DNA from: Alloascoidea africana
Taxonomy: Eukaryota > Ascomycota > Alloascoideomycetes > Alloascoideales > Alloascoideaceae
Assembly (NCBI GenBank): GCA_030581615.1
Contig: JAKTTT010000077.1
Location: 1 to 64,000, forward strand
Length of the DNA: 64,000 bases
Direction of reading: 5' to 3'
Below the pieces are notes generated by a model, which was not told the origin of the DNA, made no database searches, and was given only the letters and a program-made list of their open reading frames with translations. Positions 1 to 10,950 of this stretch are shown here, in pieces. Positions within the stretch are counted from its first letter, which is position 1; each line of letters opens with the position of its first letter. A program made the position numbers and the translations under genes.

Positions 1-2
1 CC

Positions 3-80
3 GACGAGTCAGCCCTCACGCTCTGCGAGCAGGAGATTGGCCATATCTTCAACACTAGAGAGGCGGGGGGAACATCATGA
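3..80 (+). CDS. Possible 3' end of a gene cut by the window edge
   Basis: The frame beginning at base 3 is open from the edge and would encode about 25 residues (DESALTLCEQEIGHIF at its start) before a TGA at 78-80. A second frame, starting at base 1, is also open, up to about base 192, so the sequence does not settle which one is real, if either. No family can be recognised from so short a piece. Confidence 0.25.
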   Translation, partial: DESALTLCEQEIGHIFNTREAGGTS

Positions 81-1330
81 AGCACCAAGGTCAAGGATGA
101 ACTTGACTAGAGTCTTCTCTTCTAGCAGACTTCATCTCATCGAATTGGCAGGAATAATCAGCGCGAGCTTACCGTCTGTTCATTCTGGCGCGTAAGATTG
201 TATATGTGACAAAGAAGATCTGAGCTGCTTTCCGGATGCTAAGTTTTGGGTCTCGTTTGATAGCCTGGATTTCAAGGAGGAGATTGGCTATTTTAGAATT
301 TGAATACATGATATGTGGCAGAAGCAATTAATAGTTAGAATTGTGAAAGGTGGTCCGCTCGCATGTGAACTGCGTTACTGCCTAAACTATTTACTATGTA
401 AACGTGCATTCTCCTCTTACTCGTCCGACACTCAAACTTTGGGATTTTCTCCTTTTTTAGCATTTCTGTTGTGGAGTGGAACTCGGCCACTCCGCTGGCG
501 ATTCTCTCCTCGTACCGTTCACCAACTGAGCCAAGACCGATAGAACAGGCTTGGGTTTCTTGAAGTATTTCCGCGATAACAGATCAGATTTCTGTTTTGG
601 AATCTTCACGTTGCGTTCCTTGTTCGCCACCTTACAAAATGAATACTTGGAATGAATACTTGGAATTTTATCAGTTTTCTTTCCACTACTATAACCGTGC
701 AAAGAACCTTAACCTTTTTCTACTTTGGTAGATTAAATCGCCACTAATCGCGATTTGCATCCATGTGCAGGCTTCTCTGTCTCCTTCTGTCTCAAAGTCG
801 TGAAGCTGAGAGCCTACCCTTGGAGGTTAGTCTACGAGTCAGAAGAAAAAAGCAACGTTATCTAGCATTATTAGATGAATATAAGCCTTATCTATTAAAA
901 ACCCGAAGTAATTTCCATCTTTGATCTGTAAAAACAAGTGCAAAAAAAAAATTACAGTAAACACAATGCAAAGAGCTTGCCCAAAGAATCCCCTTTGAAG
1001 AAGGCACTCCCCACTCACGCGATTCGGCAGCGATTGTTAGAAGCTCAAATATTAGCGCGAGGCCCATCAACAAAAACTTTCCGGTGCGCAATAGCCATTG
1101 CGATGTATCTGTACTGTTCCAAATACATCAATCGCACCTGATGAGAGTTGGGCGCATTCCTTGGGATTGATTTTGTCTGTACGGTGAACTTATTGTTCCT
1201 TTTCTGCATTGGAGTCCGGGTAACAAGATTAGTCATTACCCTGTCTTCATTTTTTTTTTTTCGTTTCGCAACACTTTTGCCATCTGAGATCAGCATTATA
1301 TCGACATTGTGATAATATTGTCTGTATAAT
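81..1330. other. Intergenic region upstream of NAB3
   Basis: Only short open frames on both strands occur here, none with a recognisable family or a convincing start. A T-run lies at about 1251-1261, roughly 70 bp before the NAB3 start codon, and may be part of its promoter. Confidence 0.6.
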
Positions 1331-3698
1331 ATGTCTGACGAAAGTCCAGAGGTTAATTTAGTCATCTTTTCTGAGGAAGAAGAAGATGATGTTTCAAATA
1401 CCTTCGTTGACCCAGAGTCCTCGAGTATGGAAACAAATAATCAAGTTGTAGAAGATGCTCCTACCAACGCCGACAACAATGAGGAGGAGGAGGAGGAGAC
1501 CGCTACGCTTGACGCCAATATTCCCCAATCCAACGAGTTGAATACTTCTATTAATGATAATGGCGAGGAAAGTGCGCTTGAAGATCAAGCCACTGAGCCG
1601 AATGGTAATACCACAGGTGCTGTTTCAACTGATTCCAAAGAGGAATATCCACTACAAGAAAAAAATGAAGACGAAGAAGAAGAAGAAGAAGAAGAAAGAA
1701 ATGATATGCCCTTTGTCGAAACCACCGTAAATCTTCAAGGAGATCCCATTACTGACCCATCTCCTGATGAAGCTCAGATTTCAGAAACCATACCGACTTC
1801 TGTGCCAACAGAAGAGCCCAAAGAAGAAACGGAAGAATCCTATGATAAGGAGCTATCGGGTTCAGAAGATAAAAATAAGGACAAAAGCGATAATGATGAC
1901 GATGATAGTGATTATGATCCAGAAAATTTGGCTTTTTCCGCTCCTTCGCCTTCTCCAAACGAAGTGACCGCGGAATCCAAGGCTCCAAAAACATCTGTAC
2001 ATACAAATAATCTTCAATCAGTATTGTCTGCCCTAGTTTCCTCTGCTGATAAACATCGATCCGCCGAGCAAGAAACCAAAAAGCAGCCTCCAAAATTACC
2101 ATCACCACCTTCCAATGCTGCTGGACTTCCAAAACCACCAAGTAGCAGTATTGACTTGCAAAGCATTTTAGCTTCGCTTTCTCCAGCTTCCAATATTAAG
2201 CCTGGTGCTCAGAAACAAGCACCTCGTCTAGACCCCAAATACGCCACTTTGGCTATTGCTAATCCCCCTTTGGATGACGCTACACTTGACGCTCCATTTA
2301 CTCCAGAAGAAGAAATCGCCTTCCAGAGATATTTAGATACTGAAGATGAATATGTCGCATCTGGGGATTGGGATAAATTTCCCGGTCGTACTAGAATGTT
2401 TGTAGGTAACCTTCAACCTTCAATTGTCACAAAGAGAAATTTATTTCGAATATTCAGCAGGTATGGTAGAATTGCCCAAATCTCCATGAAGAATGGTTAT
2501 GGCTTTATCCAATTTTTCGAAGAACACGCTTGTGAAAACGCAATCGCAATTGAATCTACAAGACCTGTGAAAGGAGGGAAATGTTTCCGTAAGTCTTTTA
2601 TGGTTGTTTTTTTTATGCTCTTGGGCGTATTAATACTAACTTTTTACATTTTGAATAGAATTGGAAATATCAAAGAAGCAGGCGGCTAAGAAATCAGACC
2701 GTCGTCGACCGCGCTCTCCTTCTCCCAATAGAAACAATAAACGTCGTGACAATGGTCGAAACGCGCGTGGTCTGAAAAACAGAGGTGGAAGAGGTGGTGG
2801 CGGTGGTTACAGAGACCGCTCGAGATCTCCTAGAAGAGGCATGCGGAGGGGAGCTCGAAGAGATGAAGTTCCTGAATGCCAAATTTTTGTTCTTGATAGA
2901 CTCGACCCGAGTTTTGTTCACCATGTTACCAATGCGTTTACGAGTGCCAATATTGTGGCTGAATCGGAAGAAATATCTACAAAATCTGCTGTTCAAGATG
3001 CTACACATCAGCTTGTCTATGAGGGCGTGTTGGGCGTTGTAACTCTGGACTATAATTCACAGAGAAGAAACTGTGTGAACTTACAAGTTTTTGAACGAAA
3101 GTCTGAAGGCGGTGTGAATTATGATGAATATCTCAATATTGAGTTGAATATAGCGGTGGAACTGATGGTGAGAGCCAAGCATAAACAATATGACACCAGT
3201 TCAGGTTCAAATGCTTCTTCTGGCTATTATGGGTCCACCCCTTCAGTTCGATATGGTGCTAGTAGTAGCTTTCCAGCAGTTCCTCAAACTCAACAGCATC
3301 CACAATTGCAACAACAACAACAGCAACAACAGCCGCCTCAGTTGGCGAATCCAAATGCTCTTTTGAATACTCTCCAAAACTTAGATCCTAACACTCTACA
3401 ATCGGTTGTGGCTGCTTTAGTCCAACAGCCACAACCGCCATCACAACAACAACGACAACAGCAACAAGCTCCACAGCAACTGTATTCTTATCCACAAACC
3501 CAAACCTCTAACACAGGAGTTAACCAGTATAATTCCCTTCCGTCATTTTCCAATAGCCGTACTGGCAACACAAATATTGGAGGATATCCATATCCTGGCG
3601 CGACTACCAATTCTTCCAGTGGTCAGCAGTCAAATCAGGTTCAAAACATTATGGATCAACTAGCCAAACTGCAGGGCCAAATACCTGGAAATCCATGA
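1331..3698 (+). CDS. NAB3: Nab3-type RNA-binding protein (Nrd1-Nab3-Sen1 termination)
   Basis: Nuclear RNA-binding subunit of the Nrd1-Nab3-Sen1 complex, which ends transcription of snoRNAs and cryptic transcripts. Two exons, 1331-2588 and 2659-3698, give 765 residues, close to the roughly 800 of S. cerevisiae Nab3. The 70-bp intron has a GTAAGT donor, a perfect TACTAAC branch site and a TAG acceptor, and splicing joins the RRM as GKCFQLEISKKQ. The order of parts is typical of Nab3: a long Asp/Glu-rich N-terminus with poly-Glu runs, one RRM at about residues 355-425 (RNP2 MFVGNL, RNP1 YGFIQF), a basic RS/RGG-like patch (RGGRGGGGGYRDRSRSPRR), then a Gln/Pro-rich tail ending in a short helix (IMDQLAKLQGQI). 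Known for the family: the tail self-assembles and the RRM prefers UCUU. The start is the first ATG of the long frame. Confidence 0.93.
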
Positions 3699-4925
3699 TT
3701 TTTTTCGTTGTTGTTGCGAGCCTGTAACTGTTGTGTAATATGAGACAAGTAGTAACCTGACCCCTTAGTTTCGAGATACCTCTCTATTTTCTTCTGTTTT
3801 ATTTTTCTATCTTATCTCTTCAGTCAGTCCGTCAGTCATTCAGGCAGACCTATTTTCTACGTTGATTTTATCTTAATGCTGTAGAAGAGTATAAAACACT
3901 TTCCGGTTCGTTTGATAAACAAGCGTTTGAAAAAGAAAAAAAATTGAGCATGACTTCGGTTTTTATTTTGATTTGTTTTAGAAAAAGTGTAGGATTCAAA
4001 GCAAGTACAGTGTTCACTTTGACAGCACTTCAAGAATTACGATTGTAAGAGATCTAAATAGGATAGATAGTATAGTTGTAGCTTAATATTATGATCCACG
4101 AATAAGTTCATTCCTCGCTTTAACTATGTTTTTGGACAGTTGGAAATTAATGCAGCGAAGGGCTCAATTTTTTTTTCTCTCTTTTAGCCTAGGTTCTTGA
4201 TTAGATGAAGTGGTTACACAGAATTGGGTTAATCTTAATTCGTTCGATCTATAAAGCAGTATATATATCTAGGCTCAAACGAAAAATTGTTTGACGTGTA
4301 CAAGCTTCATCTAGTCAGAATCCCTTCACCAACTTTCAACAATACCAGTTTTCTTCCAGAACTGGAGTTCCCAAGGCGCCAAAGAAAAAAAAAAACTTGG
4401 AAATGGTATTACCTTCCATTGATGAACATAACGATTGATATCGGGTGTTTAAAATGCATTTCAAGACACCCTCAATTCACTATGCATGAATTCTTTTAAC
4501 AATCAGCAATTCGTCCCCAAGGCTCCATACATCCAAACAAGCTGCCTTACAATATTGAAATAAGCACATACCTTTAGAAAAAAACTAATAACCGAAAGAA
4601 TGATGAAGACAATTAATTGTTTCTAAAACGCCATGTGTCAATCAATATTTGATGTGGAATATCAAATCTGTATCGTTGTCATCTAAAGCGGCTAGACAAC
4701 AAGAACAATCTAGTTATCCTTGTACGAACGTTTCTACCGGATAGAATAAATAAAATCATAAATTGTAAATAAAAGCTTTAGCGTGATGATGATGATATAT
4801 GATAATGATGTCCAAAGAAAGCAAAAAATAGAGAAACAGTGGGAGTGAGGAAATCAAAAACAAAAACCTCTGACTAGGGTAATACCAGGAAAATAGATCA
4901 AAACACAGGATCTTTCCTGATTTCA
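3699..4925. other. Intergenic region between convergent NAB3 and VPS9
   Basis: This 1.2 kb is AT-rich, with T-runs and TATATATA near 4260-4270. It lies between two gene 3' ends. The frame at 4287-4499 (70 codons) resembles no family and I do not call it. Both genes' 3' untranslated regions must lie here. Confidence 0.6.
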
Positions 4926-5412
4926 TCATTCTACCAATAAAAGACATGCATCGACACAAGCGCCAACTCTTCCTTGCTTTAAACGAACAACGTCTTCTAC
5001 CACTTCTTTGTCGAGTGTTGGGAACATTTGATTTAGCGTTTCTACTACGTTATCATGTTCCAGACGCTGTAATCTCTGTGCTTCATATTCTTCTGCTGAA
5101 GCTTGTCTCGCGGCTGACTCTTCCATTGAGTATGTGGTAGAGCCTTCTTTTCTGGGTTGCCTACCCGTGCGTGTAGAAGAAGAGTTTTCGGTTTCGTCAT
5201 CAGGGGGTGAAGGGGAAGAAGAGGATGGCGGCGTCTCTTGAGAATTGGGATCCAAATTATCATTCTGAAACATTGTAGAAATCGATTTGGCGAGAAAACC
5301 TGCGGAATTTATAAGCACTGATGAAGGAGTAACCGATCCAGAGTGCGGTGATTTTGATCGTTCTGTTCGCCCATGTCTAGCTATTGGAGCAAGTAGAGCC
5401 GTTCTTTTGTCA

Positions 5413-5445
<33 letters not shown>

Positions 5446-7074
5446 TTCTTCTCCTTCACCAGCTTTTGCCTTTCTTCTGTCTCCGTTGCTTCTTTTTCCT
5501 CTTTGGCCCTTTTCAGTTCTGCAAGCTGCTTTACGGCTTCATCTAAATTCTTCTCAAACTCGTCATCTGAAATACTAAGGAAGGATTTATCGATGCCTTC
5601 AATGAAACCCACAGCTCCCTGGATCGAAGAAAAATAGTATCCAACCTCACCATTTAACTTTTCAGGATTTCTGAACCGGTTAATGTAGTTGATGTTAGAT
5701 TGTAAGTGTTTCGGCTGTGCTTTCAGAATGATATATATTAGTATTGGAAGAAAAGCATCGGCATTCTCTTCGGTTTTTGACTGTCTCAAAAGACCAAAAA
5801 TAACTTTGCAACAATTCAGTAGACAAATGACCTTATCTCGAGGTGCTCTATAGTTGTTTATCTTTAACAGCTCTTCGCTGGCGAGTTTCACAAAGGCATC
5901 GCCATTGTGCAAAAAAGATGCGGGAAGGTCCAGATGCTTGCCCTCTACCCAGTTCCACAACTGAAGCTTCTCTTCCAAGACGGTATCCCGAATGACATCC
6001 TCTTCATGACTATCATCTCTTTTCTCTGGTGCAATTTCCGGAGAAAAGGTTTGCGAATGGAGCCGATTCATGATTAGTTTTTCCATGCCTTCCAAAGCAT
6101 TGTCAAACTCATGTGCATCCATAGACGAAAAAGGTGGACAGATTTGCATTTTGGGCGCCACAAACTCTTGAAAATCCATAATTATTTTGACTTGCTCTGT
6201 TGTAGTCCACGATCTTTTGCTAAATTCATGGAGAAAGCTTCTCAGGTATCTTGCAATCGGATCTGCACTTCTGTGTCTCAACTGCTCCAGAAACTTTTGA
6301 AAATCGAAAGTGGGTATTTCATCGTGGTCTTTCTGCTTTTGTCGCGTATTATCGGATGATTCTTCTTTGAAAGACTGTTTTTCGTCAATACGCATAGGTT
6401 CTACCTCAATTGTATTGGGGTTTGATTTGGGCTCTGCTGAGGTGGATGTGGTTTGCAGTTTTGAATCTTCGTCAGCCTCCAAACAGAGCGGTCTGGTGGT
6501 AACTGGATTTGAATTCGCAGCATTTTGAATCTCTTTATCTTTGCTTCTATCCTTGTGATGATTGCATCCTGACTGAAATGTGCTCTTGAGCTTCCCTGGA
6601 GGCGAAGCAGTTGTGGCGGGACCAATGGTTAAAGGATCAAACTGTTCGAGAATGCTTTTAAGATCGGGCGACTTGCCATTTATGGGTGATATTACGGAAA
6701 AGGACCCAGGAGCACTAGAATATGATCATTAGTGGACTGGTTTAATCCGTATGGAAACCCCCTTTTCCGACTTTCTTTTGGTGGTAATGGGAAGACAAAA
6801 ATACTAACGAATCGTACGCAATAGTCGCAGGTGATTTGGATCCAGATGACGGGTTCTTGATAGAAAGTGACGGATGCGTCTCCACGTCCTCGTGATCCGA
6901 TTTCCGAGTCCGATCTTCGCTGCTCAAGGAAGACAGCCCCTCCTCGCCCTGCTCTAAAAGTGGTTTTGAGTCCGCAACCATCCAGTGATAAAGGATACGA
7001 TATATATTATCTGGTGGCAGAGGGTTGCGCCAGTTAAGTTCGCAAGGAGCGGATGTCCGGGTGTTTGTCCCCAT
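4926..7074 (-). CDS. VPS9: Vps9-type guanine nucleotide exchange factor for Rab5 (Vps21)
   Basis: Exchange factor that activates Rab5-type GTPases on endosomes for vacuolar sorting. On the minus strand, exon 1 is 7074-6809 and exon 2 is 6714-4926, giving 684 residues; S. cerevisiae Vps9 has 451, so this one carries an N-terminal extension. The 94-bp intron (6808-6715) has a GTTAGT donor, a CACTAAT branch-like site and a CTAG acceptor, and only the spliced frame links the extension to the body. A helical bundle begins near residue 225 (FDFQKFLEQL), the VPS9 domain follows (ENADAFLPILIYIIL, with the conserved Asp at about 408), and the C-terminus is a ubiquitin-binding CUE domain (LNQMFPTLDKEVVEDVV). 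A nine-Gln run lies at about 514-522. The start is the first ATG; the upstream GTG in frame is ignored. Only 90 bp separate this start from the stop of the transporter upstream, so its promoter must be very short or lie inside that gene. Confidence 0.92.
5415..5441. repeat. CTG/CAG trinucleotide repeat, nine units, in VPS9
   Basis: Nine perfect CTG units on the plus strand read as CAG on the coding strand and encode the Gln run between the VPS9 and CUE domains. Pure trinucleotide tracts of this kind often vary in length between strains. Confidence 0.9.
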
Positions 7075-7164
7075 CCGGGGTATCTCTTCTATTCGTGTCA
7101 CGTGGTAGATATAAAGGCTATGAAGAAGTCAAAAGCGAAATAATAGAAAGAAAAAAAAAAGTGA

Positions 7165-8724
7165 CTACAGAGTGTATCTAAACCTGGGGTTTTCAAAATC
7201 GGTCAAGTCTGAAAACTCAACATCTTCGTATTTGGAATCTGCCGCTTCTTCTGGATGGAGGGCATCGTGATGGTCTCGTCTCTTGTTCTCGTTCCAATTT
7301 ATGTAGTAGATAAGGCATAGCAGCAGGAAAGTGGCCACAATGCACACAGAGATTGCGATTTTGGCGCCACTGTAGTGAGGAGCCTGGTCAGCTCTAAAAG
7401 TTTGAGGGCCGACAAGATTGCCTGCACAGTAGCCGATGAGGTAGATCGAGTTGACTGTGACCTTTTTGGTGTGCCCTGCGGTGTTGGCGGAGAAGCAGGA
7501 GAGAAGACAGATCATGTTTATTGGCATTAAAGCGTAGATATAGTATCCCGCGAGTTTTACACCGGTTTGAGTTCCAAACGACAGCATAAAAGTTCCTCCT
7601 ATCGTCACAGCCATGCCAAAAATGGAGATTGCCATTCTGTGGGGTATGAATTTGTAAGTGGCAGCGATCAAGGGTATAAAGACAAACTCAACTGCGTTGT
7701 TAGGCATCCCCATCAAGAGGGCCTCTGTTTTGGAGTAGCCAAAGTCTTGGTTCAACAGGATGGATGAAAAATTTGTCATTCCACCATTAGGGATGCAAGA
7801 GGCAAAAGCGGTCAAAAAGTAAATCCATGTTCGAATGTCGACCAATGCTTCATAAAACTGGTACTTTTTGAAATGCTGATTTCCAAATCCTTGGTGGTTG
7901 TCTCGGATCCTTACGACGACCAATTTTTTTTCCTCATCGGTTAGAAACCATGCTTTGGATGGCACATCAGGTAGGTGGAAGGCCAGGAATATTCCCATGA
8001 AGATGGTAAACAGCCCAATAACAATGTACAATAGCTTCCATGCAGCAATTGGGAAGATATCCTTATGCGTTGCCAATCCATATGCTATTCCAGCACCGAT
8101 AACGCCCCCAACCCCGTTAAAGCTAACCCAAATTGCCGTCCTGAAGAATTGTTCTTCCTTGCGATACCATTGACCCGTGATGATGACGAAAGCTGGCGTG
8201 ACTGCGGACTCCAGCATTCCCAGTATTGTTCTCAGCGCAATGAAGCCAGCATAGTTAGGTGTCGCATGGAGGCATAGAACAACCCCCCATAGAGTGAAAA
8301 ACACGCTTAGAGTCTTGACAAGTGGGAACCGCTGCAAAAGTCTTACCGCTGGGAACTCGAAGAAAAGGTATCCTATATAAAATGCGCTTCCTGTCCACGA
8401 ATACTGGTTGCCCTTCATATTCAGGTCCTCGATCAGTCCCATCACCGAAGCGTAGGAATTTGTCGTTTTATCCATGTACTGAATAGCATACAGGATCGAA
8501 ATTGTCGATGCAACATATAGATCAATTTTGCGCAACAACTTTTTGTCCTTTTCTTTGTCATAAACAAGAGTCTTGTCGATGTATTGGAGAGCCAAATCTC
8601 CATCGACGTCTTTTCTGAGTCTGATTCCTTCCGATATTGAGGGCTCTTTCTCAAAGTCACCGTAGGTGGAGCCGTCTATGGAGTTCACTTCTTCAAGCAG
8701 GTTTGTCTTGCTGCGGCGCAACAT
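7165..8724 (-). CDS. MFS permease of the Dal5/allantoate (anion:cation symporter) family
   Basis: Plasma-membrane permease of 519 residues in one exon, with 12 predicted membrane segments, the usual size for the family. After a polar N-terminus of about 55 residues comes YAIQYMDKTTNSYASVMGL, the first membrane segment with the family's D-K pair. Then follow YIGYLFFEFP, RTILGMLESAVTPAFVIITG and WYRKEEQ. All of these are typical of fungal Dal5, Thi73 and Seo1-like carriers of allantoate, vitamins or other organic anions. The central cytosolic loop and short acidic tail also fit. The substrate cannot be told from sequence. The start is the only early in-frame ATG. The same-strand VPS9 gene follows after 90 bp. 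Two GATA-type sites and a TATA-like element upstream hint at nitrogen control. Confidence 0.88.
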   Translation of the reverse strand: MLRRSKTNLLEEVNSIDGSTYGDFEKEPSISEGIRLRKDVDGDLALQYIDKTLVYDKEKDKKLLRKIDLYVASTISILYAIQYMDKTTNSYASVMGLIEDLNMKGNQYSWTGSAFYIGYLFFEFPAVRLLQRFPLVKTLSVFFTLWGVVLCLHATPNYAGFIALRTILGMLESAVTPAFVIITGQWYRKEEQFFRTAIWVSFNGVGGVIGAGIAYGLATHKDIFPIAAWKLLYIVIGLFTIFMGIFLAFHLPDVPSKAWFLTDEEKKLVVVRIRDNHQGFGNQHFKKYQFYEALVDIRTWIYFLTAFASCIPNGGMTNFSSILLNQDFGYSKTEALLMGMPNNAVEFVFIPLIAATYKFIPHRMAISIFGMAVTIGGTFMLSFGTQTGVKLAGYYIYALMPINMICLLSCFSANTAGHTKKVTVNSIYLIGYCAGNLVGPQTFRADQAPHYSGAKIAISVCIVATFLLLCLIYYINWNENKRRDHHDALHPEEAADSKYEDVEFSDLTDFENPRFRYTL

Positions 8725-8802
8725 TATGTCTTATCGGTCACAAGACTACTTTCGAATATTGAAGTAAAATAAATTAAAACAATTGGGCTGAAATGAGACG
8801 GA

Positions 8803-8954
8803 CTTTATAGAGACATTTCTTTTTCCACTTTCCTGGTATTTTAAAGAGCAAATGGTGCTTTATCTCTATCGGTTTCTTTGATGTGTGTAGTTACAGCAAA
8901 TGCAGAGGCACAGTGAGACACACCAGTACCCTAGGCAGCATCTGGTTTGGATAA
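8803..8954 (-). promoter_or_regulatory. Likely promoter of the Dal5-type permease (TATA box, GATA sites)
   Basis: Read on the minus strand, a TATAAAG lies at 8809-8803, about 80 bp before the start codon. GATAA cores occur at 8860-8864 and 8950-8954. GATAA is the site of Gln3/Gat1-type factors in yeasts. The link to nitrogen repression is inference from the motif and gene family only. Confidence 0.4.
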
Positions 8955-10170
8955 AGAAACAAAATGCTGCTAGGTCCTATCTATATAAGAGCCGCCAGCG
9001 CCCTTCTTCGTCTGTGTGTTCTTTAAAGTTTTAGAGAATTTTACATTGCTCATATTACGTGACTTGTAATGCGCTTTTGTGGCCTAGGACAGCTGCCTCT
9101 ATCGTCCTGGAATGGGAAGGATGTTTTTATCAGCGATTCTTTGACCTGTATCTCAACACTAAGCACACCATACTAAAAGATGACTGAATCAAGATGCATT
9201 GCCTATATTGCCCATTGAATAGAAGATGGTATATGGCCTTGTTAACAGACATGTAGAAGGTCAAAGAAAAAAAATTCTTCGTGTTTCTCTTCTGCCGAGA
9301 ACGTAGTAAAGCCAAAAACCGTAAGTTGAGCACACAAGGATAAACGGGGAGCATGTTTATGAAAATGTGTATGTCTACAGTGCAAGGTTCTAAAAACCTG
9401 TTTAGGAAAAGGGATGGAAACAACAAGAAAAGAAATGTGGTTAAAAACGACAGTTCGCTCCATGTGCGTTTTCTATCGACGACTGGTCAGAAACGATACG
9501 ATAAGGCATCAGGCTAGTCTACAAGATCGTTGAAAAACAGCTTTCTCTTTCCTGTTTGACTGAATCTTGTTAAAGTGCTTTGAATGAAAACTTTAGAAGA
9601 TCACAAATGGCCACAATCTTGAGCGGTTGAGCACAGAGGAACTAGCCTCTAATTCAGAATAAGCCAGTGCGTCCAAGTTTCAAATCGAGTGTCTCCAATA
9701 ACAGCAATACGACATCAGCTGTAATGTTGACTAGAAAGCCAATGCCAATGCCAATGTATTTTGGGGGACCCCTTTAGGTCCGCAATTGAATAACGTAAAT
9801 CAGGCAAACCTCTTGAGAACGGCCACAAATTTCAAGCAGCCTTGGCCACCAGGAAACACCGTCACGCTTTGGTCTTCTGTTGGGCCAAGGGGAGATGGAG
9901 TCTCGCTGGAAGGTACGGTCCAGTCTCTAATTGCCATAATATTGTAGCTCCTGGCCTAGAGACTTTCGTCTACTGTAGGCTCTGGCTGGCCGACAAAAGT
10001 GACCAAACACCAGAGTATCCAGAACACCAGAGCCGCCCGCGGGATCTGCAATCCAGCACGTAACTTGCACCAGAGATGAAGAGCTGAAGAGCTGGAGGAA
10101 CGCGAACAGGGGGACCCGAGCAAGAAGGCGCATAACCTCCTCCATATGGGACCCGGACAGGGACAGCCCA

Positions 10171-10178
10171 TATATAAA
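10171..10178 (+). promoter_or_regulatory. TATA box of the GPI-protein gene
   Basis: TATATAAA lies 122 bp before the start codon at 10300, followed by a pyrimidine-rich stretch (ttctcttctttttcttc) of the kind found at yeast transcription starts. Confidence 0.6.
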
Positions 10179-10299
10179 GAAGCACCGCGCTCTCCATCGA
10201 ATTCTGTTCTCTTCTTTTTCTTCACTGCCATAATTCTCTAATTTGTGTTCTGTTTATTTTTGGTTTTTTGCCCTTTCTCATAGCTAGGATTCAAGAAAA

Positions 10300-10950
10300 A
10301 TGAAATTCTCCACGATCGTTACTCCAACCTTGGCTGCTGCACTTGTCAACGCAGAAGTCATTACTCTCACTTCATCTATTGGCTTTGCGGGCGGTGAAGG
10401 GGAAGCTAGTGCTTCCGTCAGTGTTGCCGCTGGTGTTCCTTCGAACTCAGACATTACAGAGTCAGTAGTGGTGACGGGATCTGCGTCTGAGAATGCTGGG
10501 GATTTGCCCATTTTGCAAACGGGGAGCTCCGAGACCATTGCAGAGAGTCTAGCTTCTGCCTCAGAGACCGCCTCCTCAGGCTCGATCATCGTTTCCTCCA
10601 GCGTTCAGGAATCTGAAGGTGAGGTGACTATCCTCCCGATTACAGACTCTGCCAATGTCTCTTTCAGCTCTGTCACTGGTATTCCTACCTTGACCACCAA
10701 CACCACACGCTTTGATAACTCAAGCTCCACCTCTGCTACTTCTACATCCAAGCGATCTAAAAAAACAGACTCTGAAACCGCTACAGATGACGAGAGCACC
10801 GAAACTGCAACCGATGATGCTGAATCATCCGCCACCGAGTCCACAGACGCCGGCGCTGGCCTTACAGTTCCACTCACTTTCCCATCTCAAAGCTACTTTG
10901 TTCCATTCGCAGTGGTCGCGGCTTCCCTTATCCTTGGGTTTGGCTTCTAA
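10300..10950 (+). CDS. Small GPI-anchored Ser/Thr-rich cell-wall protein
   Basis: This 216-residue protein has the three marks of a yeast GPI wall protein. It starts with a signal peptide (MKFSTIVTPTLAAALVNAEV, cleavage likely after NA near residue 18). The body is rich in Ser, Thr, Glu and Ala and likely O-mannosylated, with one NTT glycosylation site. It ends with a hydrophobic tail (FVPFAVVAASLILGFGF) preceded by small residues (TDAGAG) that suit the GPI attachment site. A basic stretch (SKRSKK, about residue 150) could be a Kex2 site. There is no enzyme domain, so it is probably structural or surface-modifying. It cannot be assigned to a named family. A clear TATA box precedes it. Confidence 0.8.
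   Translation: MKFSTIVTPTLAAALVNAEVITLTSSIGFAGGEGEASASVSVAAGVPSNSDITESVVVTGSASENAGDLPILQTGSSETIAESLASASETASSGSIIVSSSVQESEGEVTILPITDSANVSFSSVTGIPTLTTNTTRFDNSSSTSATSTSKRSKKTDSETATDDESTETATDDAESSATESTDAGAGLTVPLTFPSQSYFVPFAVVAASLILGFGF

Larger units (their letters stand above)
8725..10299. other. Intergenic region between divergent permease and GPI-protein genes
   Basis: This 1.6-kb divergent intergenic region holds promoter-like elements at both ends. The middle (about 9060-9800) has only short overlapping frames and a small direct repeat (ccaatg three times near 9739-9756). From 9842 to 10231 overlapping frames occur on both strands in a more GC-rich stretch. None looks like a protein family. 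Confidence 0.55.

Noticed and set aside
457-1365. Overlapping short frames on both strands before NAB3
   Set aside because: They overlap each other, show no family pattern and have odd composition; several start at non-ATG codons.
2589-2689. Continuation of NAB3 exon 1 through a hydrophobic stretch (FMVVFFMLLGVLILTFYI)
   Set aside because: This apparent membrane segment is the translated intron; GTAAGT, TACTAAC and TAG are all present and splicing restores the RRM.
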